Below are positions 10,395 to 20,699 of a stretch of 64,000 nucleotides of DNA, piece after piece; position 1 is the first letter of the stretch, and each line of letters starts with the position of its first letter. A program made the position numbers and the translations under genes. This DNA comes from Hyperoodon ampullatus (taxonomy: Eukaryota > Chordata > Mammalia > Artiodactyla > Ziphiidae), in contig OX457074.1 in assembly GCA_949752795.1 (NCBI GenBank), positions 32,163,980 to 32,227,979 on the forward strand. The letters are read 5' to 3'. Below the pieces are notes generated by a model that saw only the letters and a list, made by a program, of their open reading frames with translations, did no database searches and was not told the DNA's origin.

Positions 10395-12605
10395 CTCCAG
10401 GGACATAATCATCATTAGATCAGCCATTCCACATATCCTGAGGGTCAAGTCACCCTCGGCACCTTTCCCACCTTGGGTGTGGCAATTATATTCACCATGT
10501 TTCTGACAGTTTAGGGCTGTCACATGGGCTCTGCTATTCTGGAGTCCCATTATGACCCTTGACAGTAGGCAGCACAGTTCCATAGCAGCATCTCCTCCCC
10601 TAAGTCCTGGGCCACCATTCAGGCTCTCATGACCCAGTGGCCTTCTCACTAATTCATTCCTTCTTGTTTCAGAGAAGGGAGTGACCTCTGGGACTTCCCA
10701 GGAAACGCAATCAGCTGATGGAGCCTCTGGCAGGACACAGGACATTCTGACTCCCCACCTCTCTCACCTAGGATTGTCAGCCCTCTGGCATGTCCAACCT
10801 GCTCCAGACACAGCCCAGCTGCTAAAGGAAGACCACACACAAAGAGTCACAGGTGTTTGCAGTAAAGCTGTCAGGTTTCAGTGCCCAGGGGGTGTGGGCC
10901 AGGGACAGAGAGTGTCTGCTGTGTTACTCTAGTTCCCACTTGGGGGCTGAGGAAATAACCACAGGGTGGGTCTGAAGACTCCCTAGGCCCACTGTCAGCT
11001 AAACTGGAGCTAGGACTAGTTATCACCTGACCTCCATAGGCCTTCGTTCTAAGCACAGGAGCATGTGATGTTTTGAGTTTTCGGGTTTCAGTCAGTCTTA
11101 TCACAGATCCCATATCACAAAGTCCTTGGAAATTCTGGTGTTCTCCCTTCCCTGGTGCATAGATACCCTGGAAAATCACCTCAAGTCTCTCTGGGGGGAT
11201 GATTGGGGAAATATTTGCTATATATAGGTATGGTGGTGTTGCAAGTTCCTTCCTTAAGGAGAGCTGACTTCCCTATCAAACAATGAGTGCTGGGCCTGTG
11301 AACTGACTTATACTTGGAAACTTGGGAGGGAACGTGATTTTCCATTAGGACAGCTGACATCAGCCTTCTGCTCATGAGCTCTTGATTTTTTTTAAATTAT
11401 ATAAGTCAGCGTGTCCTAGTCGGTTGTCCATCTTTCTTCCCACTAGGAACACAGTGACCCACTAGTGACCCAATAACCACTGCCCCAGATCCCTGTGGGT
11501 TAAGGAGCCCTAAGAGCTGGTCCAGCCTAGTTTTCTGGCACAATAATTACACTCGCCTTCCTTTGATATTTCAGTGCAGTCACCTGGCCTCCTCTTCCCG
11601 TTTATGGCCACCTCTCACTGGCCACACTAGCCGACAGAGCACTGCCACCGTTAAGCACCTCAGGCCAGTGGCCTTAATAGAGGCTGTGTCCTTCTTACAC
11701 AGTAAATCAATTCCAACATTTCCACCTCCTTAGCCCTTCTCACCTTTCCTCAAGACTATGTCAGTCCCCATTTCTCTAGGCCAAGTTCCATCCCAACAGT
11801 CTATTTGGAACAGCCCTGGGTGTTCTTGCTGTACCACTGGATCTTGACTTTCAGACAAAGGCCCCCAAGTGGGAAAACACTCCCCTTACCCAGGCTTATA
11901 TTCCACCTGGTCCCCAGTCCGACAGCTTCAAAACCCTCCCATGTGACCCCGGTCTCTGCCCAGGTGCAGTGGCCCCCACGAGTCCTTTGGCACGTGTGCT
12001 GTTTCCTCTCATCAGAGCAGGGATGGCTGTGCGGAGACCTGGCCTTGGCTGTTTGCTTTGAGGCCATCAGGAGTGGAGGGCAGATCTCCAGCAGAACCGG
12101 AGGCACCTTGCAGGGCACCTGCCTCCCCTGAGGTTGTGGTCCCACCTCCTCTGAGAGGAGAGGGAGCTCGAGGAGTCTGCAGGTTCAGCTGCTCAGGGGT
12201 ATCCTCTCAAATGCCCCCACTTCACAGGTTGGATTCCACGCCTGCCCATTAGGTGGGGTCCCATTGGGACCACGCACTCTTTTTCAGCTCTGCCACTCCT
12301 GCAGTTAGACCGTGGGCCTGCTCTGCAGCAGAGTCCGTCCTGCAATTGCTCCTTACAAGGGGTCAGTGGCTTTCATGGTGTGACCCCAGTTGGTAATTAG
12401 CCACCCTGAGCCCCCCACCCCTTCCATTTTTCAACTGGCAGCCAGGCCACCGCATGGTCACTACAGGTATTGCTACCCCGGGACACTAAGTGCCTCAGCT
12501 ACACCTATGGCCACAGGTGAGAGCCTGAGTAATCTTGCTGCATGGGGCTCCCTGCTCGCTGGCAGGGACTGGCACCTCCACTCCCCACCAGCAACAGTGC
12601 CTTTT
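10395..12605 (-). mobile_element. ERVL-type provirus internal region, minus
   Basis: The sequence resembles the antisense of a mammalian ERVL internal region that I recall, including 'tgctcatgagctcttgattt' (11369-11388), 'gcactgccaccgttaagcac' (11640-11659) and 'ggtggggtcccattgggacc' (12251-12270). Minus-strand frames (e.g. 11801-12145, 114 residues) are short and broken. With the polymerase fragment at 9.2-9.5 kb and the LTR at 8.7-9.1 kb it forms one minus-strand provirus remnant. No 5' LTR was identified to the right; an L1 tail abuts it at 12606. Confidence 0.6.
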
Positions 12606-12785
12606 TAAAAATTTTCATTGAAGTCTAGTTGATTTACAATGTTGTGTTAATTTCTGCTGTACAGCAAAGTGATTCAGTTGTACATATATATACATTTTAA
12701 AAATATTCTTTTCCATGATGGTTTATCTCAGGATATTGAATATAGTTCCCTGTGCTATTCAGTAGGACCTTGTTGTTTATAACAG
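12606..12785 (-). mobile_element. L1 3' end, minus
   Basis: The antisense cetartiodactyl L1 3' end is recognised by 'ttgatttacaatgttgtg' , 'tgctgtacagcaaagtgatt' and 'gatattgaatatagttccct'. It is strongly 5'-truncated. Confidence 0.88.
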
Positions 12786-12889
12786 TGCTTTTATTGCTGT
12801 TATACTGGTGAATATCCTAACTCCCAAATTTCAACCATAGAAAGCAAAGCCTGCAGCAGAGGGCTCCCAGCAGGGATGCATTAAGGGTG

Positions 12890-13270
12890 CCTTCACGGGG
12901 GGAGGGAAGCGGGGAAGGGGGCGGAGCCAGTGGGAGCCGGTGTTACCGAGAGGGTTGCCCGTGAGTGGGAAGGACCGCCGGGTCCGCGGAACTGCGTCCG
13001 GGGAAGTGTACAAACTGCGCCCACCGGCTCCCAGCCCGCAATGCTCGGGGATTCACCCCACAGGGCGTCGAGTCTCCTGCGCTTCAGCGCTGGGGTACAG
13101 ACCTCAGGGCGCGGTCAGTATGGGAGCCCCGGAGCCGGAGCCGGGGAGGGAGGCACAGCGTGAGGCGGGAGGTGAGGTGCTGTCCCGTTACCGCTGCGCG
13201 AAGCCGTCCGGAGATGGTGCAGAGCTGGCAGTAGAGCCAGCTGAGACCGAGAAGGTCCGGAATGGCCCAA
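12890..13270. promoter_or_regulatory. Small CpG-rich patch, possible minor promoter
   Basis: CpG density rises sharply over about 380 bases between two L1 tails, with a GC box-like 'gggggcggagcc' at 12918-12929. A plus-strand frame of 176 residues (12940-13470) spans it but resembles no family I know. It may be an alternative promoter, a GC-rich LTR, or a methylation-spared island. Confidence that it is a promoter is low. Confidence 0.35.
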
Positions 13271-13495
13271 GTCAGGGATCAGAGGAGGCAGTGGGCAAAC
13301 ACCACGCGCTTCACACCCCCGCCCACCACCCTACCCCAGACCGGCAAGTTCAGAGCGGCCAGGAGTGCAGCCGAGGGAATGGGTTTGTAGGGTCGCAAAG
13401 GTGCACGGATTCCAGGGCATCTGTGGAGCCTGGAGGTTTGACTGCCCATTTGTTTAACGTGCTAATTTAAGGTGAGAATTTCAGCTATCATTTTT

Positions 13496-13895
13496 TAATT
13501 GCAGTATAGTTAATTGGCAATGTTGTGTTGGTGTCAAGCATACAGCAAAGTGATTCAGTTATATATATTCTTTTTCAGGTTCTTTTCCCTTATAGGTTAT
13601 TACAAGATATTGAGTATAGTTCCCTGTGCTACACAGTAGGTCCTTGTTGTTTACCTACTTTATATATAGTAGTGTGTATATATTAATTCCAAATTCCTAA
13701 TTGATCTCCCCCCCTCCCCTGCTATCACGTTTGGTAACCATATGTTTGTTTTCTTTGTCTGTGAGTCTATTTCTGTTTTGTAAATAAGTTCATTTGTATC
13801 ATTTTCTTTAGATTCCACATGTAAGTGATATCATATGATATTTGTCTTTCTCTGACATACTTTGCTTAATATGATAATGTCTAGGTCTATCCATC
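13496..13895 (-). mobile_element. 5'-truncated L1 with intact TSD, minus
   Basis: About 400 bases of antisense L1 3' end, from 'ttgcagtatagttaattgg' to 'tctaggtctatccat'. A 17-base TSD, TTTCAGCTATCATTTTT, flanks it exactly at 13479-13495 and 13896-13912. This documents a single clean target-primed insertion. Confidence 0.95.
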
Positions 13896-13912
13896 TTTCA
13901 GCTATCATTTTT

Positions 13913-14050
13913 GAGCACTTACCAGACATACTTTTGGAAAACTTAATTCCCATAAGAGGTCTAATTTTGCAGATGAAAAAGAGTCTCAGGTGGGCTCTGA
14001 TTTAACCAGTCTGCCTGATTCTAGTGACTAGGGTGTAGGCTGGACATTTA
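13913..14050 (-). mobile_element. MIR fragment, minus
   Basis: Antisense MIR blocks 'gagcacttaccagacatac', 'ttttgcagatgaaaaagag' and 'cagtctgcctgattctag' are in order. The L1 at 13.5 kb inserted into or beside its left edge. Confidence 0.6.
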
Positions 14051-14261
14051 ACCGCAAATTGTTTTGTCTCCCTTTCCCCAAAAGGGGACTAGCGAGCTCG
14101 AACCTTTATCGTCAGTCCTCTTGTCCCTTCCTTTAATTGCCTGTGTACAATACCATCAAACTCATTCATTTAAAATGAATTTGGGTGGCATCTCTCCCAT
14201 ATTCTGTTACTATAGGGATCCGTCCTGAGATGCTCAGTATCTAGACGAAAAGCTAGAGATG

Positions 14262-14525
14262 AGAGTCTAACATTTGCTGAGTGCGTACTGAATGCCAGAT
14301 ATCGTCCAAGGGACTTTTTATTCTATTAAAGTAATGGTACATTTAATTCTCACAGCAGCTTGAGATCTTAGGTGTTATTATTTGCCTCATTTTGCAAATG
14401 AGCGAATGAGTCTTCAGAGAGGGCAAATGAATTGCCTAAAATGTTTCAGCTAAAACGGCAGAGCCAAGGATTGGAACACGGTTTCCTCTGCCTCTAAAGC
14501 CCTCTTTCTTTGTGCCATGCTGCGT
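14262..14525 (-). mobile_element. MIR SINE, minus
   Basis: Nearly complete antisense MIR: 'catttgctgagtgcgtactg', 'tttaattctcacagcagc', 'cattttgcaaatgagcg', 'ggcagagccaaggattgg' and 'tttgtgccatgctgc' occur in MIR order. Confidence 0.85.
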
Positions 14526-14554
14526 AAAGGGTTGGTTTGTCAAACCTGATGACT

Positions 14555-15150
14555 CATTTCATTTGAAAATAATAACCAGGTTTTGCACAGGTGTCTTTTT
14601 GAGAATGTGAAGTGGCTGAATGATTTTCAGTTCCTGATTCTCTTTGCCCTGACTTAGGGGACTCAGAAAGCAAGTATGATATCCGGGTCTGCAGCAGAAA
14701 CGCAGACGCCCCCAGACAGCTTTTGTTTGTAAGCCGAGCAGAGCCACAAGCAGAGGCCAGAACCTGCCTGAACTGGGATTCCTCAGACCGAGGTGCTGAA
14801 GGATGAACTTTCCATCCGAAGACCACTCAAGCCTGCACGGTGCTTTTGAGCACAGATGTTTTAAAGAATTTTTTATAACAGATGAATGTGTAGAGAAACT
14901 GAGCCTTGCCCTCGGTGTTGTCAGACAAGTCGACCCGGTAGCCAAGCGGAGAAAACCGCTAGCTAATTGTGCCACGAGGGAGCTGGCAAGACCAGAGTTG
15001 CCCCCCTCGCAATGTGAGAGAAGAAGAGGGATGGTGAGGCCCTATCCCAGAAAGAGGGAGGCCCTGTTCTGGGGATGGTCTGTGTGTACGGGGCCAACGG
15101 GGATTTCCTGTCTGGTGTTTCCTCACGGCAGCTGCAGGACTAGGTGAGTC
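14555..15150 (+). other. Unexplained low-repeat patch with ORF and splice donor
   Basis: A plus-strand frame of 114 residues (14803-15147) opens with a Met and runs into a good donor (AG|GTGAGT, GT at 15143) close to its end. The predicted peptide has a basic middle (KRRKPL...ERRRG) and matches no family I recognise. An antisense frame of 138 residues overlaps it. The patch lies between two MIRs with no repeat identified. It may be an alternative exon, a conserved noncoding element, or chance. Confidence 0.25.
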
Positions 15151-15244
15151 CATCTCTTAACCGTTGTCTCCACCAGGTTATCCAGGAAGACTGACGCCAC
15201 TGGCTCCTAAATGTTCCGTTCCAGAGTGTTATATCTTACCGGAA

Positions 15245-15660
15245 AGAATGTAGATCTGGGAACAGTGATTCGGATATCTACCCCAACCCAATATTTGTTC
15301 TTGTGTAAAGTACTTACCGTTGATGAGTGGCATCTGTAAAATGGAAATATCACCTACCTCTTGGGGGTGGTTGTGCATTTAAGGATAATATATTGGAATA
15401 GATAACTAATGAGAACCTACTGTATAGCTCAGGGAACTCAATGCTCTGTGGTGACCTAAATGGGAAAATCAGAAAAGAGGGGCTATATGTATCTGTATAG
15501 CTGATTCACTTTGCTGTACAGTAGAAACTAACAAAACATTGTAAAGTAACCATACTCCAATAAAAATTAATTTAAAAAATAAAGATAATGTATTGGAAGT
15601 GCCTAGAACAGAGTTGAGCCTAAAGAAGTCACTCAACAGGTAGTAGCTGCTACAGCTGTT
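15245..15660 (+). mobile_element. MIR SINE, plus, split by an L1 tail
   Basis: Sense MIR: 'catctgtaaaatggaaatat' (15329-15348) and 'cctacctcttgggggtgg' on the left, 'gaagtgcctagaacagag' (15596-15613) and 'gtcactcaacaggtag' on the right. The halves are separated by the L1 fragment at 15398-15580. Confidence 0.8.
15398..15580 (+). mobile_element. L1 3' end inserted in MIR, plus
   Basis: Sense cetartiodactyl-type L1 3' end ('gctgattcactttgctgtac', 'ctccaataaaaat'). It is flanked by an imperfect TSD, GATAATATATTGGA at 15384-15397 and GATAATGTATTGGA at 15584-15597, which is MIR sequence. Confidence 0.9.
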
Positions 15661-15697
15661 ACTGTTGCAATGGTTCTATTGCTTTCGTTATTTATTT

Positions 15698-16033
15698 ATT
15701 TTTATAAATCTATTTTATTTATTCTTGGCTGGGTTGGGTCTTCGTTGCTGCATGTGGGCTTTCTCTAGTTGCGGCGAGCGGGGGCTACTCTTCGTTGTGG
15801 TGCGTGGGCTTCTCATTGCAGTGGCTTGTCTTGCTTTGGAGCATGGGCTCTAGGTGCATGGGCTTCAGTAGTTGTGGCTCGCGGGCTCAGTAGTTGTGGC
15901 TCGTGGGCTCGGTAGTTGTGGCGCACGGGCTTTGTTGCTCTGCAGCATGTGGGATCTTCCCAGGCCAGGGCTCAAAGCTGTGTCCCCTGCATTGGCAGGC
16001 GGATTCTCAACCACTGCGCCACCAGGGAAGCCA
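15698..16033 (-). mobile_element. CHR-1-like SINE, minus
   Basis: Long-form CHR SINE with the tRNA-like head ending at 16033 and repeated 'cagtagttgtggctcg' blocks near 15868-15905 that reflect the internal near-repeats of this family. A perfect 17-base TSD GCTTTCGTTATTTATTT lies at 15681-15697 and 16034-16050. Confidence 0.97.
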
Positions 16034-16050
16034 GCTTTCGTTATTTATTT

Positions 16051-17690
16051 GTGTTGAAGGTCTAGGCCCTGTTCTAGGCCCTGGGGTATGAAAAGGACCT
16101 CATCAGGACACTCACGGGAATTCAGGACAACTGGGGGCAGAGACTGTGGCCCCCAGGAAGGGACCATCAATACAGGTGCCCTGTTTTGGAGGAAGGTCAG
16201 GAAGGTCTGGTGGCTTCACTCTATCAACCTTTGGCTGCCTGCTTGATCACCATCCCTGTCCCCCTGAGATTCGTGCTCCGGCTCCTGGAATGTCACCCGT
16301 CCTGTGCAGGTGCCAGCAGTGCTGCCATGGCACAGCTCCAGAGGGAGGAGTCCACCTGCTCCAGTGGCTCATTTACATAGGCTGCCAGGTGCTATGATCA
16401 CCCAGTCTGGAGGGGGTGGGAGAGAAAGATATGGCTGCTCTTGGGGTTGCAGAGGGAGTCTCTGTTCTAAGTGTTCTGAGAGTGGACCCTGTGGCTGAGG
16501 GGTGTGAGGGGAGAAACACCTGCAGAGCAGCGGGACTTGAGGAAACCGAGGAGGAAATCCCTGGGCAGGTTTCAGAAGATGGTCGTGAGAAGGCAGCACA
16601 AACCCACATGCTCCCAGCATCACACAATATAAATATTGCAGAGTCTACTGGGGACAAAGCCCAGAAGCAGAGATGTGTCAGGCACACGGTCATGGCCCAG
16701 GCAGCCCAAGCCCCCAGGGACGAACCTGCCATCCGACAAAATCAGGCCATTACCTCCTGCAAGGAGGGACTGCACACTTGAGCACCCACAGGGAGGACTC
16801 AGCAAACAAGGGACAGCATAGTTATTCTGGGATTTGCGGGAAGGGTGGCATGTTGGCGATATCTAGACAGAGCTGTGTTTTGATTGGCTCAGAACAAAGC
16901 AGGGTCAACATCCTGTTGTGTTGAGGGTCAACACTGGGTCTGGACCTAGAGCCTTGTTTCTTCTGAAGCAACACATTTCATATAGTTGGGGGTTCTCGTT
17001 CCATATCAGAGGGTAAGGATGGGTATTAGGGGCAACTAACAGATTCTGTCTCAGTGGCAGAGCCCAGATTCAGAATGCAGCTGTCTGACCCCAAAACCAG
17101 TGCTCTCAGCCTTGGCCATTCATTTAATCCCATCTATAGACCCAGAAATGTCTTCATTCCTGCAATGGCTCCCTGTGTATATGCAGCTAATGTCACATGC
17201 AGGAATGTGCCTCCATATGAAAAAAGTGTATTTATATTTGAAATTGAATTGAATTTGAATTCTGAAGTTGTAGTTAATTCCCATGTAACAGAGAGGTTCT
17301 TAACTGGAGACTGAACCTGGCTATGGTCTTGGCGGGGGTCCCAGGATCCCTGGAAATGTGTGGGATTGGTTTGTGCATTTATCTGGAGTGTTCATTGTTT
17401 CATCACATCTTAACATGAGCCCATGATCCAACGTGTTATGAATCCCTGCATAAAACATCTAAAAGTTCTTATTCAAAACTCCAAATAATTCTGCTGTATT
17501 CTATTAAAAGCAGCCTACTCTTTGGGACTCTGCATTTCAGGGTGCCTAGTTCAGTACTACATCAGTCCTCTAGGTGGCAGCAAAACCCTCAAATGTACTT
17601 CTGGTTTCTGAATTCTCTTATCACATTTTAATGCCAAGGATGGAACCCAAACCTGGAGCTTCTTTCAGTGGTTCATCTCACCATGAGCTA
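16051..17690. other. Mostly unrecognised sequence with a MIR-like remnant
   Basis: No gene was recognised. Moderately GC-rich DNA at 16130-16800 has several overlapping chance frames. Around 17057-17113 'gcagagcccagattcagaatg' resembles antisense MIR. The remainder shows nothing identifiable. Confidence 0.4.
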
Positions 17691-17702
17691 AATATATTGA
17701 AG

Positions 17703-17760
17703 TGCCCTGTGACCACCTGGTGAGAGGGGAAGGTGGCTTGGACCAGGTGGTCACAGGGCA
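17703..17760. repeat. Perfect 19-bp inverted repeat (hairpin) within L2
   Basis: TGCCCTGTGACCACCTGGT at 17703-17721 is the exact reverse complement of 17742-17760, with a 20-base spacer. The spacer and right arm ('ggtggcttggaccaggtgg') fit L2, whereas the left arm is an inverted copy of the right. Confidence 0.97.
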
Positions 17761-18326
17761 GATGATGAGAATTCATTGATTTAGGAATAGATTTAAAAAT
17801 TGGGCCAACCGGATTTACAGAAAGATTGGATATGGTGTGTAAGAGAGAAGAGTAAGAATGACTTCAACATTTTTCATCTGAAGGCTAGATTTGACATTAA
17901 CTAAGATATGAAAGGCTTCAGGAAAAGCAAGTTTGAGGAGAAAAGTAGGTGTTAACTTTTGAGCAAATTGCATTTGATATGCTGAGGATTGCAGTTGGAT
18001 ATATGAGGATGGAGCTCAGAGGAGAACTCCCAGCAGGAGATAAAAATGTGGGAGTCCCTGGTATATAGATGGCATTTAAAGCCCTGAGACAGGGTGAGCT
18101 CACGAAGGGAGTGAGTGTAGTGGTGGTCTAAGGACTGCACTCAGGGGCACTCCAAGGTCAAGAGAGTGGGAAGATGAGGACGAACCAGCAAAGGAGACTG
18201 AGAAGGTCCATCCAGAAGGAGCAGGACAACCCGAAGAGTGTGGCTGAGAAAAGTATTACTAAGAGGAGGAAGGGATGGGCTGGGTCAGATGCTGCTGAAA
18301 GGTCAGGTAGAATTAAGAACTGAAAA

Positions 18327-19320
18327 CTGGACAACAAAAAACCAAACAACCCAACTGGAAAATGGTCAGAAGACCTAAATAGACATTTCTCCAAAGCAGA
18401 CATAACGACAGATGGCCAAGAGGCACATGGAAAGATGCTCAGTATCACGAATTATTAGGGAAATGAAAATCGAAAGTACAGTGAGGTACCATCTCACACT
18501 GGTCAGAATGGCCACCATTAAAAAGTCTACAAATAACGAGTGCTGGAGAGGGTGTGGAGAAAAAGGAACCCTCCCACATTGTTGGTGGGAATGTAAATTG
18601 CTGCAGCCACTATGGAAAACAGTATGGAGGTTTCTCCAAGAACTAAAAATAGAGATGCCATATGATCCAGCAATTCCACTCCTGGGGATATATCTGGAGA
18701 AAACTCTAATTCAGAAAGATACATGCACCCGTATGTTCATAGCAGCACTATTCACAACAGCCAAGACATGGAAACAATCTAAATGTCCATCAACAGATGA
18801 ATGGATAAAGAAGATGTGGTACATATATACAATGGTATACTACTCAGCCATAAAAAAGAATGAAATAATGCCATTTGGAGCAACACAGATGCAACTAGAG
18901 ATTATCACACTAAGTGAAGTAAGTCAGGAGGAGAAAGACAAATACCATATGATATCACTTATATGTGGAATCTAAAATATGACACAATGAAGTTATCTGC
19001 AAAACAGAAACAGACTCACAGACATAGAGAACAGACTTGTGGTTGCCAAGGGGAAGGGGAGTGGAGGAGGGAAGGAGTGGGAGTTCAGGATAAGCAGATG
19101 CAAACTGTTATATATAGGATGGATAAACAACAAGGTCCTACTGTAGAGCACAGGGAACTATATTCAATATCCTGTGATAAACCATAATGGAAAAGAATAT
19201 GAAAAATAATGCATATATATGTGTATAACTGAACTTTGCTGTACAGCAGTAATTAACACATTGTAAATCAACTGTACTTCAATAAAATTTTTTTTAATGA
19301 CTAGGACCTAAAAAAAAAAA
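18327..19320 (+). mobile_element. 5'-truncated L1 with ORF2 C terminus, plus, nested in L2
   Basis: The frame at 18412-18975 (187 residues) is the C-terminal part of L1 ORF2, with the Cys-rich segment [18 protein letters not shown] at about residues 44-61 and the conserved [10 protein letters not shown] and [11 protein letters not shown] segments. A cetartiodactyl-type 3' UTR and A-rich tail follow. The endonuclease and reverse-transcriptase domains are absent, so it is immobile. TSD AAGAACTGAAAA occurs at 18315-18326 and 19321-19332 and is L2 sequence. Confidence 0.93.
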
Positions 19321-20069
19321 AAGAACTGAAAATTGGGCATTGGGTGTAGGAGTGTAGAGGTCTTTGATGACCTCCACCAGAGTATTTCTTGGAGGGCCTG
19401 GGACAAAAGTCTGGTGGGAGGGGGCTCGCAGGAGAAGGGGAAGAGAGACACAGTCAGCACATCAGACAGATCATTGGAGGAAGTTTTCTAGGAATGGAAA
19501 GAAACTTGTGGGATAGTAGCTGGAGGGAGGGGTGAGGTTAAAAGAATATTTAACCAAAAAAAAAAAAGAAATAAAAGAATATTTATCAGACGGGAGAAAG
19601 ATCACGAAGTTTATGTGCTGTTGGGAGAGCAGGGAGCTGATGAAGCAGCAGAGTGAGGAGGAAGTGCCGGGTGGGAGGTGCGCCGGAGCGGGGACTGGGG
19701 AGGGGAGGACCGAGGTGGGACCCCAGGACTGTTCATCCATCCTGACCGACCGGTGGGGAGGCCTGTCTGGACGCAGGTGTACAGAGATGTGCGGGACGTG
19801 GAAGTTCCCCTTTGGATGCATTCGGTTCTCAGCAAGGTCAGCAGCTGAGGCTGAGGAAGGGGAAGGAAGTGCTGGAGGTCTGAGGACAGAGAAGGAAGGA
19901 AATAACTTTCTGGGAGAGGAAGAGGGAGAGAAACACAGTTGGGTTTCTGGGGAATGCCGAGAGCCAAGGGACCTTGCATTTTGAAGCAAAACCGGTCAGC
20001 AGGGCTGGACGTCTTTCTCTGCACTCGGCGGAATGGGTGTAAATTTGAGCTTGCCAATGTTTGCTGTTT

Positions 20070-20252
20070 TTATGGAAAAAAATATGAAAAAGAATATATA
20101 TATATGTATAACAATCACTTTTCTGTACAGCGGAAATTAACACAACATTGTAAATCAACTGTACTTCAATAAAATTTTTTTCAAATGACTAGGACCTAAA
20201 GAAAAAAAGGAAAGAACTGAAAATTGGGCATTGGGTGTAGGAGTGTAGAGGT
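20070..20252 (+). repeat. Duplicate of L1 tail plus L2 flank (source 19184-19361)
   Basis: This block repeats the L1 3' end and then 'gactaggacctaaa', an A-rich run and 'aactgaaaattgggcattgg' through 'gtgtagaggt', which is the unique L1-into-L2 junction also found at 19184-19361. The flank after 20252 differs from that after 19361. Hence the junction itself was copied, not a fresh L1 insertion. Confidence 0.9.
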
Positions 20253-20259
20253 ACAGGAC

Positions 20260-20690
20260 CAGTATTTTGTTTTATTACCAGGTCACACATTTTCTGCCTT
20301 TACTCTTATTAATCCTTTCCTTCCACTTACAGTCTTCTAGCTTCTAGAGTTGAAAACTTGATTTCTTTATTTTTAGGGCTTGTTTTTCTTGTTTTCAAAT
20401 AAATTCACATACGGTGATCAATTTTCCTGAGTCCTCCTTTGTCAACCTCCCCCAGGCTTTTACAGATAACTCTCATGTTGCCGGTTATTTCTGTAGACAG
20501 TGGATAATTTTAATGTTCATTTATTTTTTCCTCCCTGACCTGAATCATTTTTGTAACATCATGTTGTGGTTAATTTCTAATTTTATTGCATTAGGGTCAG
20601 TGTGATTGTTGATTTTGGAACTTTTTGAGATTTTTTTCTTTGTGGCCTAATATTTATGAATGGAATATTTCCCAAAGTAGAAATCACACA
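20260..20690 (-). mobile_element. L1 ORF2 fragment, minus
   Basis: Antisense L1 sequence such as 'tctaattttattgcattagg' (20576-20595) and 'tttgtggcctaatatttatg' (20638-20657) is recognisable. It is fragmentary with no open frame. Confidence 0.6.
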
Positions 20691-20699
20691 GATATTTCT

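Larger units (their letters stand above)
17690..20000 (-). mobile_element. Ancient L2 with RT-domain remnant, minus, split by L1
   Basis: Antisense translation at about 17918-18310 gives a decayed LINE2 reverse-transcriptase region: a 'LSAASDPAH' segment, then 'GFKCHLYTRDSHIFIS', in which the catalytic YADD-type box is altered to YTRD. The left half (17690-18314) and right half (19333 to about 20000) are contiguous in L2 once the L1 at 18327-19320 is removed. It is inactive through substitutions and stops. Confidence 0.8.

Noticed and set aside
18412..18975. 187-residue frame as a host gene
   Set aside because: It is the C terminus of L1 ORF2 followed by an L1 3' UTR and flanked by a TSD.
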